Part shown: piece after piece, positions 16,542 through 25,033 of the stretch
Layout of the letters: each line of letters opens with the position of its first letter
Position numbering within the stretch: the stretch's first letter is position 1
Assembly: GCA_964393605.1 (NCBI GenBank)
Contig: CAYMUL010000015.1
Coordinates: forward strand, 21,546 to 85,545
Reading direction: 5' to 3'
Length of the DNA stretch: 64,000 bases
Origin: CAYMUL01 sp964393605
Lineage (GTDB): Bacteria; Bacteroidota; Ignavibacteria; Ignavibacteriales; Ignavibacteriaceae
Notes under the pieces: generated by a model
Told to the model about the DNA's origin: nothing
The model's input: only the letters and a program-made list of their open reading frames with translations
Databases searched by the model: none
Translations under genes and position numbers: made by a program

Positions 16542-17486
16542 CTAATTAATTAAAATATTTTTTGTTAAAATTTCTAAACAAGATTCTTTATCGGATTTGA
16601 TCTGTTCAATCAATTCCGAAAGAGAAGTAAATTTCATTTCGTCTCTAACGCGCTCGATGAGATGAACTTCAAGTTCGTCGCCGTAAATTTCTTTATCGAA
16701 ATCGAAGATGTTCACTTCGGGTACGACTGCGTGCGTGTTATCCAAAGTTGGACGTGTTCCAATGTACAACATCCCTTTGAAAACATTTTTCTTCCACAAA
16801 ACTTCAACTGCATAAATTCCGATTGCCGGAATTAATTTGTTCTGATTTTGCAATTCGAGGTTTGCAGTCGGAAAACCGAGTGTTCGCCCGATTTTTTTTC
16901 CTTCGACAACTTTCCCTTTGAAGAAATATTTTCTGTTCAAGAAAGTATTTGCTTCGGATACATTGCCCTGTTTTAGTGTTGCTCTAATTTTAGAACTGCT
17001 AATTACATTTCCGTCAAACGAAACAGCATCAACTTCATGAACATCGAAGTTATGAGTTCGGGATAATTGCAACAAAGTTTGCTGGTTTCCGTCTCTTCCT
17101 TTTCCGAAGCGATGATCGTAACCGATAACTATTGCTTGCATCCCAATTTTTTCAATCAGGTAAGATTTTACGAAATCATCGGAAGAAGTAGACGCAAATT
17201 CCGGAGTGAAAGGAATAACTAATAAATTTTCAATCCCGAATTCACGCAATATTTTTTCTTTTTCATCCACGGTCGTTAAAATTTGTAAATTATTTTTATT
17301 CGCAACAACAAGCTGCGGATGCGGCTCGAAAGTAACGACGAGGTTTCTTGCAGAATATTCTTCTGCTTTTGCTTTTAGTAAAGAAAGAATTTTTTGATGC
17401 CCGAGATGTACTCCATCATAAGTGCCGATAGTTAATACAGTTTTCTCGTTCCGCGATATTTCGTTAATATCTCTAAATACATTCAT
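16542..17486 (-). CDS. ribF: Bifunctional riboflavin kinase / FAD synthetase
   Basis: 314 residues with the two expected halves. The N-terminal adenylyltransferase has LTIGTYDGVHLGHQKIL and VIGYDHRFGKGRDGN. The C-terminal kinase has KKIGRTLGFPTANLEL. The enzyme makes FMN and then FAD from riboflavin. It sits between truB and rpsO, as in many genomes, with about 175 nt to truB in which I see no further gene. Confidence 0.95.
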   Translation of the reverse strand: MNVFRDINEISRNEKTVLTIGTYDGVHLGHQKILSLLKAKAEEYSARNLVVTFEPHPQLVVANKNNLQILTTVDEKEKILREFGIENLLVIPFTPEFASTSSDDFVKSYLIEKIGMQAIVIGYDHRFGKGRDGNQQTLLQLSRTHNFDVHEVDAVSFDGNVISSSKIRATLKQGNVSEANTFLNRKYFFKGKVVEGKKIGRTLGFPTANLELQNQNKLIPAIGIYAVEVLWKKNVFKGMLYIGTRPTLDNTHAVVPEVNIFDFDKEIYGDELEVHLIERVRDEMKFTSLSELIEQIKSDKESCLEILTKNILIN

Positions 17487-17661
17487 CTAAAACATTTTCA
17501 TCAGTGGCTTGCAAATATAACCCATGAAGTAGTTATTATAAAACTTATATTTCCCTTCAGCCCGAACGGAAGTGTGGGAAATAAAGCGAAATGGTTGAAA
17601 AATCCAATCATTTCCAAGCTCACACAGATATGATTTCAATAATGAAAGAACATGGTTGAAT

Positions 17662-18369
17662 TTATTCACCGGATTTCCTTCCGAACCTGTCGCGAAAAGA
17701 TTGAACGGAAAAAGCATCGTCAACGGAAAAATCTCCGATGGCGGTTCTTCTCAATTCGAAAAGATGCGCGCCGCAGTTCAGTTCCTTTCCCATGTCATCG
17801 GCAATCACACGAATGTAAGTTCCTTTCGAACAAACAATTTCGAATTCGATGAAAGGAAGTTCAACCTTTCCAATTTTAAAAGAATAAACCGAAACGTTGC
17901 GTGGTTCGCGCGGAACGGTTTGACCTTTTCTGATATATTGATACAACTTTTTTCCCTGATAATTCACTGCTGAATACATTGGCGGAAGCTGTTGAATTTC
18001 GCCCGTAAATTTTTTTGTGGCGGCAAAAATTTCAGTTTCACCGATGTGCGAATATTCCTTCGTCTCAGTAACTTCTGTCTCTTTATCCATCGAAGGAGTT
18101 GATTCTCCCAATTTGAATTTTCCGGCGTAAGTTTTTTTCAAATCCTGAAAAGAAGAAATTTCTTTCGTCTTTTTTCCGGAACAGAGAATCAATAATCCCG
18201 TTGCCATTGGATCTAAAGTGCCGGCGTGTCCAACTTTTTTCACACCGATAACTTTTCTTATTTCATGAATGACTTTGAAAGAAGACCAACGAATCGGTTT
18301 ATCGATTAAAAAAGATTCCCCTTCAAGAAAATTGTAATGTTCGGAAATATTATTCCGAAGGGTTATCAT
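17662..18369 (-). CDS. truB: tRNA pseudouridine-55 synthase
   Basis: 235 residues. KKVGHAGTLDPMATGLLIL holds the catalytic Asp of the TruB family, and LPPMYSAVNYQGKKLYQYIR plus CSKGTYIRVIADDMG are further family blocks. It converts U55 in the tRNA T loop to pseudouridine. Slightly short at the C-terminus because the PUA-like extension is minimal. It overlaps rbfA by 20 nt. Confidence 0.95.
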   Translation of the reverse strand: MITLRNNISEHYNFLEGESFLIDKPIRWSSFKVIHEIRKVIGVKKVGHAGTLDPMATGLLILCSGKKTKEISSFQDLKKTYAGKFKLGESTPSMDKETEVTETKEYSHIGETEIFAATKKFTGEIQQLPPMYSAVNYQGKKLYQYIRKGQTVPREPRNVSVYSFKIGKVELPFIEFEIVCSKGTYIRVIADDMGKELNCGAHLFELRRTAIGDFSVDDAFSVQSFRDRFGRKSGE

Positions 18370-18703
18370 TCTGATGAATCTGTTTGATGAGTTCTTCTAT
18401 TCTCTCTACATAATCCGACGTATCGTCGATGTAGAATTTCAGTTCGGGAACAAAGCGAAGACTAATGCGCGATGCCAGTTCCGATCTGATAATATGAGCG
18501 ACCTGCTCAACTTTTGTCATGATGAATTCTCTATTTTCTTTTTCGAAAACGGAGAGATAAATTTTCGCTAATCTGAAATCAGGCGTTACTTTAACGTTTG
18601 TAATTGTAACAAAACCGAAAGATGAATCTTGCAGTTTGTGGAGAAAGATTAAGCTGATTTCCTGCTTAATCATCTTTTCAACTTTTTCTATTCTGTATGG
18701 CAT
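18350..18703 (-). CDS. rbfA: 30S ribosome-binding factor A
   Basis: 117 residues with the KH-like fold of RbfA: RIEKVEKMIKQEISLIFLHK at the start and VKVTPDFRLAKIYLSVF in the middle, ending with VERIEELIKQI. RbfA assists late 30S maturation and cold adaptation. It is positioned 13 nt after infB and overlaps truB, the conserved nusA-infB-rbfA-truB order. Confidence 0.94.
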   Translation of the reverse strand: MPYRIEKVEKMIKQEISLIFLHKLQDSSFGFVTITNVKVTPDFRLAKIYLSVFEKENREFIMTKVEQVAHIIRSELASRISLRFVPELKFYIDDTSDYVERIEELIKQIHQNDNPSE

Positions 18704-18716
18704 AACTTGCCTCCGG

Positions 18717-21305
18717 TTAGATGAACTTCTTCTTTGTCTCTATAATTTTATAACCTTCGATGATATCACCGATTTTAATATCGTTGTAATTATTCAAACT
18801 GATACCGCATTCATAGCCGGCATCAACTTCGCGTACATCATCTTTAAATCTTTTAAGCGCAAAAATATCGCCGTCAAAAATTACGATGCCGTCGCGAATC
18901 AACCTTACTTTATTGTTACGTTGAACTTTTCCATCCTGAACATAACAACCGGCAACCATTCCAATCTTTGGAACTTTGAAAGTTTCTCTGACTTCGATTG
19001 TGGAAGTAACTTCTTCGCTTATTATCGGCGCGAGCAATCCTTCCAGTGCTGATCTAACTTCGTTGATTGCATCGTAAATAATATTGTAAATGCGAATATC
19101 TACTTTTTCGTTTTCGGCGAGTTTGCGTGCATTCAAGTTGGGGCGAACGTGAAAGCCGATGATGATTGCATTTGACGCGCTCGCCAGAAGAACATCGCCT
19201 TCGGAAATTGCACCGACGCCGCGATGGATTACTCTAACTTTCACTTCATCGCGCGAGAGTTTCATCATTGAATCGGCAAGCGCTTCAACCGATCCATCAA
19301 CGTCTCCTTTTACAATTACCGGCAATTCTTTTACTCCGCCGAGACTGATCTGTTTGGAAATTTCATCAAGTGTAATGTGATGAACTTGTTTATGATCTTG
19401 TTCCCGTTTGAGTTGTTGTCTCTTTGTTGCAATATCTTTTGCATCCCTTTCGGAAGCAACAACAATGAATACATCGCCTGCTTGCGGTGCGCCTTCTAAT
19501 CCGAGTACGAGCACCGGAGTTGAAGGAGTAGCTTCGGTTACTTTATGTCCACGTTCATCAAACATTGCACGCACGCGACCCGAAAAATTTCCTGCAATGA
19601 ACGGATCGCCGACTTTCAAAGTTCCCTTCTGAACAAGAACAGTTGCGGTAACGCCTCTTCCTTTATCGAGTTCCGATTCGATTACAACACCGCGCGCTAA
19701 ACGATCGGGGTTTGCTTTTAATTCCATCACATCGGCTTCGAGAAGAATTTTTTCAAGAAGTTGCTCTACATTCTTTCCGAACTTCGCCGAGATTTGTACA
19801 CACTGATATTTTCCGCCCCAATCTTCAACCAATACATTTCTATCGGCAAGTTGCTGACGAATTCTATCAATGTTTGCATCGGGTTTATCAATTTTATTAA
19901 TGGCAACAATTATTGGAACATTTGCCGCTTGCGCGTGACTGATTGCTTCCACAGTTTGCGGCATAACCGCATCATCTGCGGCTACAACGAGTACAACAAT
20001 ATCCGTAACTTGAGCGCCGCGTGCACGCATTGCAGTAAATGCTTCGTGTCCCGGTGTATCAAGAAATGCAATCATTCGATCATTACCGACTGCAACTTTG
20101 TAAGCGCCGATGTGCTGCGTAATTCCGCCAGATTCTCCTGCAACAACATTAGTTCTGCGGATGTAATCCAGCAAAGATGTTTTGCCGTGATCTACGTGTC
20201 CCATGATTGTAACAATCGGGCTACGTTCTTTCAGCATTTCGGAAGAGTCAGGTTTATCATCCAAAATATCGGAAGTATATTCTTTTGCTTTCTCAACTTG
20301 AAAACCGAATTCATCGGCAACGAGAGTAATCGTATCCATTTCAAGTCTTTGATTTATAGAAACCATTAACCCGAGCGCAATACACTTTTGAATTACTTCG
20401 CCGACGGGAACGCCCATCAAGTTTGCGAGTTCGTTGACTGCAATAAATTCAGTAACAAAAAGTTTGGTAGAATCTTGTTCTCTGATTTCCTGTCTTTTAA
20501 TTTCTTCTTCGGCACGTTCGCGCTTTTTCTTCTTTCTTTGCAAAGCGCGTTGCGAGAGAACAGATTCATCCATGCTGAGCATGGTTTTCTTTATCGCGTC
20601 TTTAACTTCCTGATCGTCAACCTCAATTTTCTTATGTTTTTTCTTGGCATCAGCTGCGTCGTCGCCGTCTACTTTATTCTTTGCTTTTGGTTTTTTCTTT
20701 TTCTTTTTCGGTTTTTCTTCTTCGGTTTTCACTTTTTCTTCGACAACCGATTCGACCTCGGAGGCAGAACCTTTTTCGAGATTCATCTTGCCGAGGATTG
20801 TCAATCCTTTTCCGTTAGTCGGTTTTTGCGGCGCAGTCGTTTCCTCTATTGATGGCTTCGATTCAGCCACTTCCGGAGGAATTTGAATTTTTATTTTTTC
20901 AACATCAATCGCTTCGGCATGTTTAAGCTGAACTTCATCAATTTTCTTTTCGGGTTCTTCAACTTTTTCCGGTTTAGAAACTTCAGCATGAGTTGTTTTA
21001 GTTTTTAAGGAAGGAGTTTCTGCGCGCTTTGCCACAGAAGAAACTTTCGGTTCTTTAGCTTTCTCTTTTTTGTCATCACGCTTTTTCTGGATTTCGGCAA
21101 TCTTTTTTGTTGCCTTTTCCTTCTTTTCAATATCCTTTTTAAAATGCTCTTTGATAACTTGAAGCATTTCATCGGTTAGAATTGTTTGAAGAGTTTTAGC
21201 TTCGAATCCTTTCTTCTTCAAAAGATCGATAATAGAATCCGACGCGATGCCGTTTTCGGAAGCGTATTTATAAAGTCTAATTTTTTCTGGTTTATCTGAT
21301 GCCAT
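18717..21305 (-). CDS. infB: Translation initiation factor IF-2
   Basis: 862 residues. The N-terminus has a short IF2-N motif (IRLYKYASENGIASDSIIDL), then a long Lys/Glu-rich low-complexity linker to about residue 270. The GTPase domain has GHVDHGKTSLLDYI (G1), DTPGHEAFTAM (G3) and NKIDKPDA (G4). The C-terminal domains bind fMet-tRNA. It promotes initiator tRNA binding and subunit joining. The charged linker explains several spurious antisense reading frames on the other strand. Confidence 0.97.
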   Translation of the reverse strand: MASDKPEKIRLYKYASENGIASDSIIDLLKKKGFEAKTLQTILTDEMLQVIKEHFKKDIEKKEKATKKIAEIQKKRDDKKEKAKEPKVSSVAKRAETPSLKTKTTHAEVSKPEKVEEPEKKIDEVQLKHAEAIDVEKIKIQIPPEVAESKPSIEETTAPQKPTNGKGLTILGKMNLEKGSASEVESVVEEKVKTEEEKPKKKKKKPKAKNKVDGDDAADAKKKHKKIEVDDQEVKDAIKKTMLSMDESVLSQRALQRKKKKRERAEEEIKRQEIREQDSTKLFVTEFIAVNELANLMGVPVGEVIQKCIALGLMVSINQRLEMDTITLVADEFGFQVEKAKEYTSDILDDKPDSSEMLKERSPIVTIMGHVDHGKTSLLDYIRRTNVVAGESGGITQHIGAYKVAVGNDRMIAFLDTPGHEAFTAMRARGAQVTDIVVLVVAADDAVMPQTVEAISHAQAANVPIIVAINKIDKPDANIDRIRQQLADRNVLVEDWGGKYQCVQISAKFGKNVEQLLEKILLEADVMELKANPDRLARGVVIESELDKGRGVTATVLVQKGTLKVGDPFIAGNFSGRVRAMFDERGHKVTEATPSTPVLVLGLEGAPQAGDVFIVVASERDAKDIATKRQQLKREQDHKQVHHITLDEISKQISLGGVKELPVIVKGDVDGSVEALADSMMKLSRDEVKVRVIHRGVGAISEGDVLLASASNAIIIGFHVRPNLNARKLAENEKVDIRIYNIIYDAINEVRSALEGLLAPIISEEVTSTIEVRETFKVPKIGMVAGCYVQDGKVQRNNKVRLIRDGIVIFDGDIFALKRFKDDVREVDAGYECGISLNNYNDIKIGDIIEGYKIIETKKKFI

Positions 21306-21328
21306 TCTAAGGCGATTCCTTTCTACTT

Positions 21329-22573
21329 CTACTCTTCTTTAAATTCTTCATTAAAGATAGTAAGAATTCTATCGATGGTTTCCTCATCGAGACCTTCGAT
21401 AGTCAATAATTTTTCTTTTCCCGCGCGAAGAACTTCGAGAGCAGTGTCGAATCTATTATTAAGCAATATTTGATAAACATCATTTCCGATTTCTTCTCTC
21501 ATATCAATCAGTTCGATATCTTCTTCATATTCTTCAATCGGTTTTTCTTCACGAATCAAATCAATCTCATAGCCGGAAATTTTAGTGGCGAGACGAATGT
21601 TCACACCATTTTTTCCAACAATTGAAGACGCTTGATCATTATCTGCAAAAACGGTTGCGTGTTTTGTGTCTTCATTTAGTTTCACGTCTTTGATTTTCCC
21701 GGGAGCCAATGCTTTTTGAATGAGTGCCTTTATATCATCTGTGTGGGTAATTACATCGATGTTTTCGTTGTTCAATTCTCTTACTATCGCGTGAATACGC
21801 ACCCCTTTCATTCCAACGCAGGCACCGACAGGATCAATTCTTTTATCTTGAGATTCTACGATAACTTTTGCACGTTCGCCGGGTTCGCGAGCAATGGATT
21901 TTATTTCGATTACACCATCATAAATTTCGGGAATTTCAATTTCAAAAAGACGTTGCATAAAAATATTATCCGCACGGGAAATAATAACTTCGGGACCATT
22001 CTTTCCTTTTTTTACTTCTTTGACAATTGCGCGAATGGTTTCCCCTTTTCTGTATCGCTCCTTTGGGATTTGTTCGTTGCGCGGCATTATCAACTCGTTC
22101 TTGTTATGATTGACGAGAATATCGTTTCTGCGGATTTGGTAAATATCTCCGATTACAATTTCGCCGAGCAAATCTTGGTATTCGTTGTAAGTATTTTCTT
22201 TTTCAAGTTCACGAAGTTTTTGATATAAACTTTGCTTTGCAAAATTTACGCTTCTTCTGCCAAAGGTAGTAATAGAGAGTTTTTCCACATAATCTTCGCC
22301 GATGTCAAGTTCATCTTCGTTACCGAGTTTGTTCACTTCATCAATTGAAATTTGTTTGCTTTCATTATCAACTACTGCGACAATTTCTCTGACGAGAAAT
22401 ATTTCGATATCGCCACGATCCATATTCACAACAATATCGAAGTTTGCTTCTTCGCCATATTTTCGTTTTACGAGAATTCCGAAAATTTCTTCGATTACAT
22501 TTGTTACGACGTCTTTATCGTATCCTTTTTCTTTCACCATTTGGGCAAAAGATTCAACAATCTCTGCGTTCAT
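21329..22573 (-). CDS. nusA: Transcription termination/antitermination factor NusA
   Basis: 414 residues: N-terminal polymerase-binding domain, S1 (GEIVIGDIYQIRRND, about residues 135-200), then KH1 (PVGACVGMKGVRIHAIVREL) and KH2 (VGKNGVNIRLATKISGYEID). A short acidic tail follows with one helix-hairpin-like repeat. It modulates pausing, termination and antitermination. Its ATG overlaps the rimP stop by 4 nt. Confidence 0.97.
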   Translation of the reverse strand: MNAEIVESFAQMVKEKGYDKDVVTNVIEEIFGILVKRKYGEEANFDIVVNMDRGDIEIFLVREIVAVVDNESKQISIDEVNKLGNEDELDIGEDYVEKLSITTFGRRSVNFAKQSLYQKLRELEKENTYNEYQDLLGEIVIGDIYQIRRNDILVNHNKNELIMPRNEQIPKERYRKGETIRAIVKEVKKGKNGPEVIISRADNIFMQRLFEIEIPEIYDGVIEIKSIAREPGERAKVIVESQDKRIDPVGACVGMKGVRIHAIVRELNNENIDVITHTDDIKALIQKALAPGKIKDVKLNEDTKHATVFADNDQASSIVGKNGVNIRLATKISGYEIDLIREEKPIEEYEEDIELIDMREEIGNDVYQILLNNRFDTALEVLRAGKEKLLTIEGLDEETIDRILTIFNEEFKEE

Positions 22574-23046
22574 TTCTTTTTACCTCCGTTATCAAAACTT
22601 ACTAATACTTTAGCTTTTTTTATGTTATTAAAATTTATTTTCAATTCTTCTTTTCCTTTTGAGAAGAAGAGATTTTCTCCTTCGAGTCGAATCAGTTTTC
22701 CCTTAAACTTCATTTCTTTTTCCGTTTCATCGGTGCAATCGATTTCGAACTGCCGTCCCGTATGTTTGGAAAATTGTTCGATAAACTTTAAAGGTCTATC
22801 AACACCGGGAGAAGATACATCAAGTCTGAAAGAGAAATTGATTTCATTATCGGTTTCAAGAATTTCGATAATATTTCTGCTGATTGAAGAGCAATCGTCA
22901 ATAGTTACAACGGAAGCGGAATCGATATAGACTTCGATAATCTTGTTTTTGCTGTCTCCTCGAAAGGCAACATCGATTAGCATAAATCCGGAAGATTGAA
23001 CGGTCTGCAGGCAGACGGAATATATTTTTTTTTCGATAGTGTTCAT
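22570..23046 (-). CDS. rimP: Ribosome maturation factor RimP
   Basis: 158 residues. Family features are SSGFMLIDVAFRGDSKNKIIEVYID, shown here only by its two ends (SSGFMLIDV and IIEVYID), plus SFRLDVSSPGVDRPL in the first domain and a C-terminal SH3-like domain. RimP is needed for 30S maturation. It is the first gene of the large translation operon and starts about 87 nt after the promoter-like site at 23140-23170. Confidence 0.93.
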   Translation of the reverse strand: MNTIEKKIYSVCLQTVQSSGFMLIDVAFRGDSKNKIIEVYIDSASVVTIDDCSSISRNIIEILETDNEINFSFRLDVSSPGVDRPLKFIEQFSKHTGRQFEIDCTDETEKEMKFKGKLIRLEGENLFFSKGKEELKINFNNIKKAKVLVSFDNGGKKK

Positions 23047-23100
23047 GAAACGAATCGTGATTTTTTACTTCAAATCGTGAGGTTGAAGCGGAAAGATTCA

Positions 23101-23129
23101 TAAAAACAAAAATCGCCCTTTTAGGGCGA
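23101..23129 (-). promoter_or_regulatory. Terminator-shaped leader hairpin of the rimP-nusA-infB operon
   Basis: On the minus strand a 7-bp perfect stem TCGCCCT/AGGGCGA with a 3-nt loop is followed by TTTTTGTTTTTA. The shape is an intrinsic terminator. Given the promoter just upstream (-7 element at 23140-23147), the hairpin would occupy the first bases of the transcript, so it is either a 5' stability structure or part of an attenuator. It could instead terminate upstream transcription. Confidence 0.6.
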
Positions 23130-23139
23130 ATCACTATTG

Positions 23140-23170
23140 CAAAACTACTACTATTTGCCTGAAGAAGCAA
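23140..23170 (-). promoter_or_regulatory. Promoter of the rimP-pnp operon (Bacteroidota type)
   Basis: Minus strand: TTG (23170-23168), 20-nt spacer, TAGTTTTG (23147-23140), which matches the -33 TTTG / -7 TAnnTTTG consensus of FCB primary sigma factors. It stands about 90 nt before rimP. Seen directly; activity is inferred. Confidence 0.65.
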
Positions 23171-23394
23171 GTGAAGAAAATAGGGAGAGAGGCGGTGAAA
23201 TCCAAAATAGAATTAAACCATCAATGAATTCAGTTATCATTCAAGATAAGCGGAAATAAACTCGGCATAAAATTAACACCGATAAAAAGATCAGATATCC
23301 TAAAGCTCACATATTTACCATCTCACTTTACAATGTGAATCACGAACTGATGTTTCGCATATATTCAGACAGATTCGCCACGGTGTCGTGAAAA

Positions 23395-23600
23395 AGAAAA
23401 ACTTTGTGTGCCTTCGTGAAAATCCTTCGTGCGCCGTTGTGGTGAAAAAGGAAGAATTGAGAATGGACAATGGACAATTGAGAATGGACAATTGACAATG
23501 GAGAATGGAGAATGGAGAATTGAGAATGGAGAATTGTAAAAAATAAATTCTTTAGTGCTTTGTGGCAAAAAAAATTTAGTGTTTAAGGTGAGTCTATTCT
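23395..23600. repeat. Intergenic low-complexity repeats before rimP
   Basis: The gap 23171-23609 holds no gene I can support. It contains a GTGCCTTCGTGAAAATCC-type motif around 23405-23450 and a run of short near-identical units (GAGAATTGACAATGGAGAA variants) at about 23455-23535. Both unit types recur at 56.3-56.9 kb and 63.8-64.0 kb. Confidence 0.75.
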
Positions 23601-23609
23601 ATTTTTCTC

Positions 23610-24398
23610 CTAATTTATCGTTACTGCGTTGCTCTTAACTATCTCCGCCATTCCTAAAAACAACTGATCATTTTTGGTTGTGCATGCATATTTAAACTTC
23701 ACGACTTGCAAAATTGCACTGCCGGAAAATCTTGATAGCTCTGCACTTAATATTCTTGAAAATCCGTTGTTCGGCAAAATATTCGATGAGTACGGCGTAA
23801 CCGATCCTGTTGTTGGCGATAGAAAAATCATTATAGAATCTGCACTGCCGCCGGTGATTGTCCACGTAATGTCAAGGTCTGAAGTTTTTGAAACCGTTGC
23901 ACCCGAAGATGGCGCAGTGAGTTCAAATTCAAGTGGACTTGAAACTGCGAGTTCGAATTGAGGAATAGAATTTTTTCCCGCTACATTCCAACTGTGTGCC
24001 GTACCGTTGAAGTTCACTCCCGTCAATGTTGCCGGCGCAGTTGGATTGAATGATGAATAATAAATTGAACCACTGCTGTATTTCGTCAGTGAATTTCCGT
24101 TGACGCTAACTGTTCCCGCATCAAGTGAGTTTGATGTTCCAAAGTGTGCGTAACCCATTACATAATTTATTTTAAAACCGGAGACAAGTTGATCGAAGGA
24201 GATAGTTGTAACTATTCCGTTTGGTTTTGCAAGCCAGGTAAGTGATGGAATCGGATGACCGCTTTTGTTGCCGACTGTGCCGGAGTTGTCATCGGGAAAA
24301 ATTGGATTGTCGTCTATTTTATCGCATGATGCGAAGAGTGCGAGCAAGCTGACTAGCGTAGCTTGTAATAATATTTTTTTTGTTTTGCGCATTTTCAT
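23610..24398 (-). CDS. Hypothetical lipoprotein
   Basis: 262 residues. The lipoprotein signal LLALFASC places it in the envelope. The mature part is Ser/Thr/Gly-rich and beta-like; a segment near 150-190 (LEFELTAPSSGATVSKTSD) resembles an immunoglobulin-like or fibronectin-like strand pattern. I do not recognise a named family. Upstream on the minus strand TAATTTTG at 24413-24406 could be a -7 element, but it sits almost at the ATG. It follows the pduT-like gene by 77 nt. Confidence 0.65.
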   Translation of the reverse strand: MKMRKTKKILLQATLVSLLALFASCDKIDDNPIFPDDNSGTVGNKSGHPIPSLTWLAKPNGIVTTISFDQLVSGFKINYVMGYAHFGTSNSLDAGTVSVNGNSLTKYSSGSIYYSSFNPTAPATLTGVNFNGTAHSWNVAGKNSIPQFELAVSSPLEFELTAPSSGATVSKTSDLDITWTITGGSADSIMIFLSPTTGSVTPYSSNILPNNGFSRILSAELSRFSGSAILQVVKFKYACTTKNDQLFLGMAEIVKSNAVTIN

Positions 24399-24475
24399 TC
24401 TTAACCAAAATTATTTTTGTTTTCTAAAATTGCTTGTGGAGGAATGCCACAAAGACACTAAGGCACGAAGAATAT

Positions 24476-25030
24476 TTAAATCATTTCCGATAATAATTCC
24501 TGTCTAGGTTGTGGAATTACAACTTTGTTGACGAGTAGTCCTTTGTCCGCAACAACCTTTGCACCCGCATCAACTGCGGATGTTACGGCGGCGACTTCTC
24601 CTGTTACGGTAAAAAATGCTTTTCCTCCCAATGCCATTGCGAGACGGACTTCAATCAATTTTACATTTGCAGATTTCACTGCGGCATCGGCGGCTTCAAT
24701 CAGTGATGCAACGGAAAATGATTCTACAATTCCAAGCGCTTCAAGCATTTCGATGTTCGTGTGTCCGTGCAGCGCGGGAAAAATTGTATGATGCACATTC
24801 GGAATTACGAAATGGTCTATCACCGCAAAACCAATTGTATCAACTGCGGTTTGTACGGCGGAGTTCACTGCCGCAACTTCTCCGCCGATGAGTGTCAGAT
24901 ATTTTCCCGAACAAATTGTGCGGGATAAAATCAACTGCACGTTTGAAGTTTTCAACATAATATCTGCGGCTTGCATTCCCGATGCAATGCTTGTCATTTC
25001 TATTAAACCGATTGAGTTTAGCTTTATCAT
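24476..25030 (-). CDS. pduT: Bacterial microcompartment shell protein, tandem BMC (PduT-like)
   Basis: 184 residues made of two BMC domains: residues 4-90 (SIGLIEMTSIASGMQAADIM) and 96-180 (ALGIVESFSVASLIEAADAA). That tandem layout defines trimeric BMC-T shell proteins. ICSGKYLTLIGGEVAAV contains Cys40 at the position where PduT binds a [4Fe-4S] cluster in its pore. With a PduS-like iron-sulfur flavoprotein 3 nt upstream, the pair would shuttle electrons through a shell. No other shell or enzyme genes are in the window. Confidence 0.88.
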   Translation of the reverse strand: MIKLNSIGLIEMTSIASGMQAADIMLKTSNVQLILSRTICSGKYLTLIGGEVAAVNSAVQTAVDTIGFAVIDHFVIPNVHHTIFPALHGHTNIEMLEALGIVESFSVASLIEAADAAVKSANVKLIEVRLAMALGGKAFFTVTGEVAAVTSAVDAGAKVVADKGLLVNKVVIPQPRQELLSEMI

Positions 25031-25033
25031 TTC

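Noticed and set aside
19761..20369. Long plus-strand frames opposite infB and nusA (also 22352-22930)
   Set aside because: They are antisense to strongly conserved genes and show no family motifs; the Lys/Glu-rich sense codons produce open antisense frames.
23365..23568. 67-codon frame with repeated SPFSI units
   Set aside because: It translates the GAGAATGGACAATTG microrepeats and is not a protein gene.
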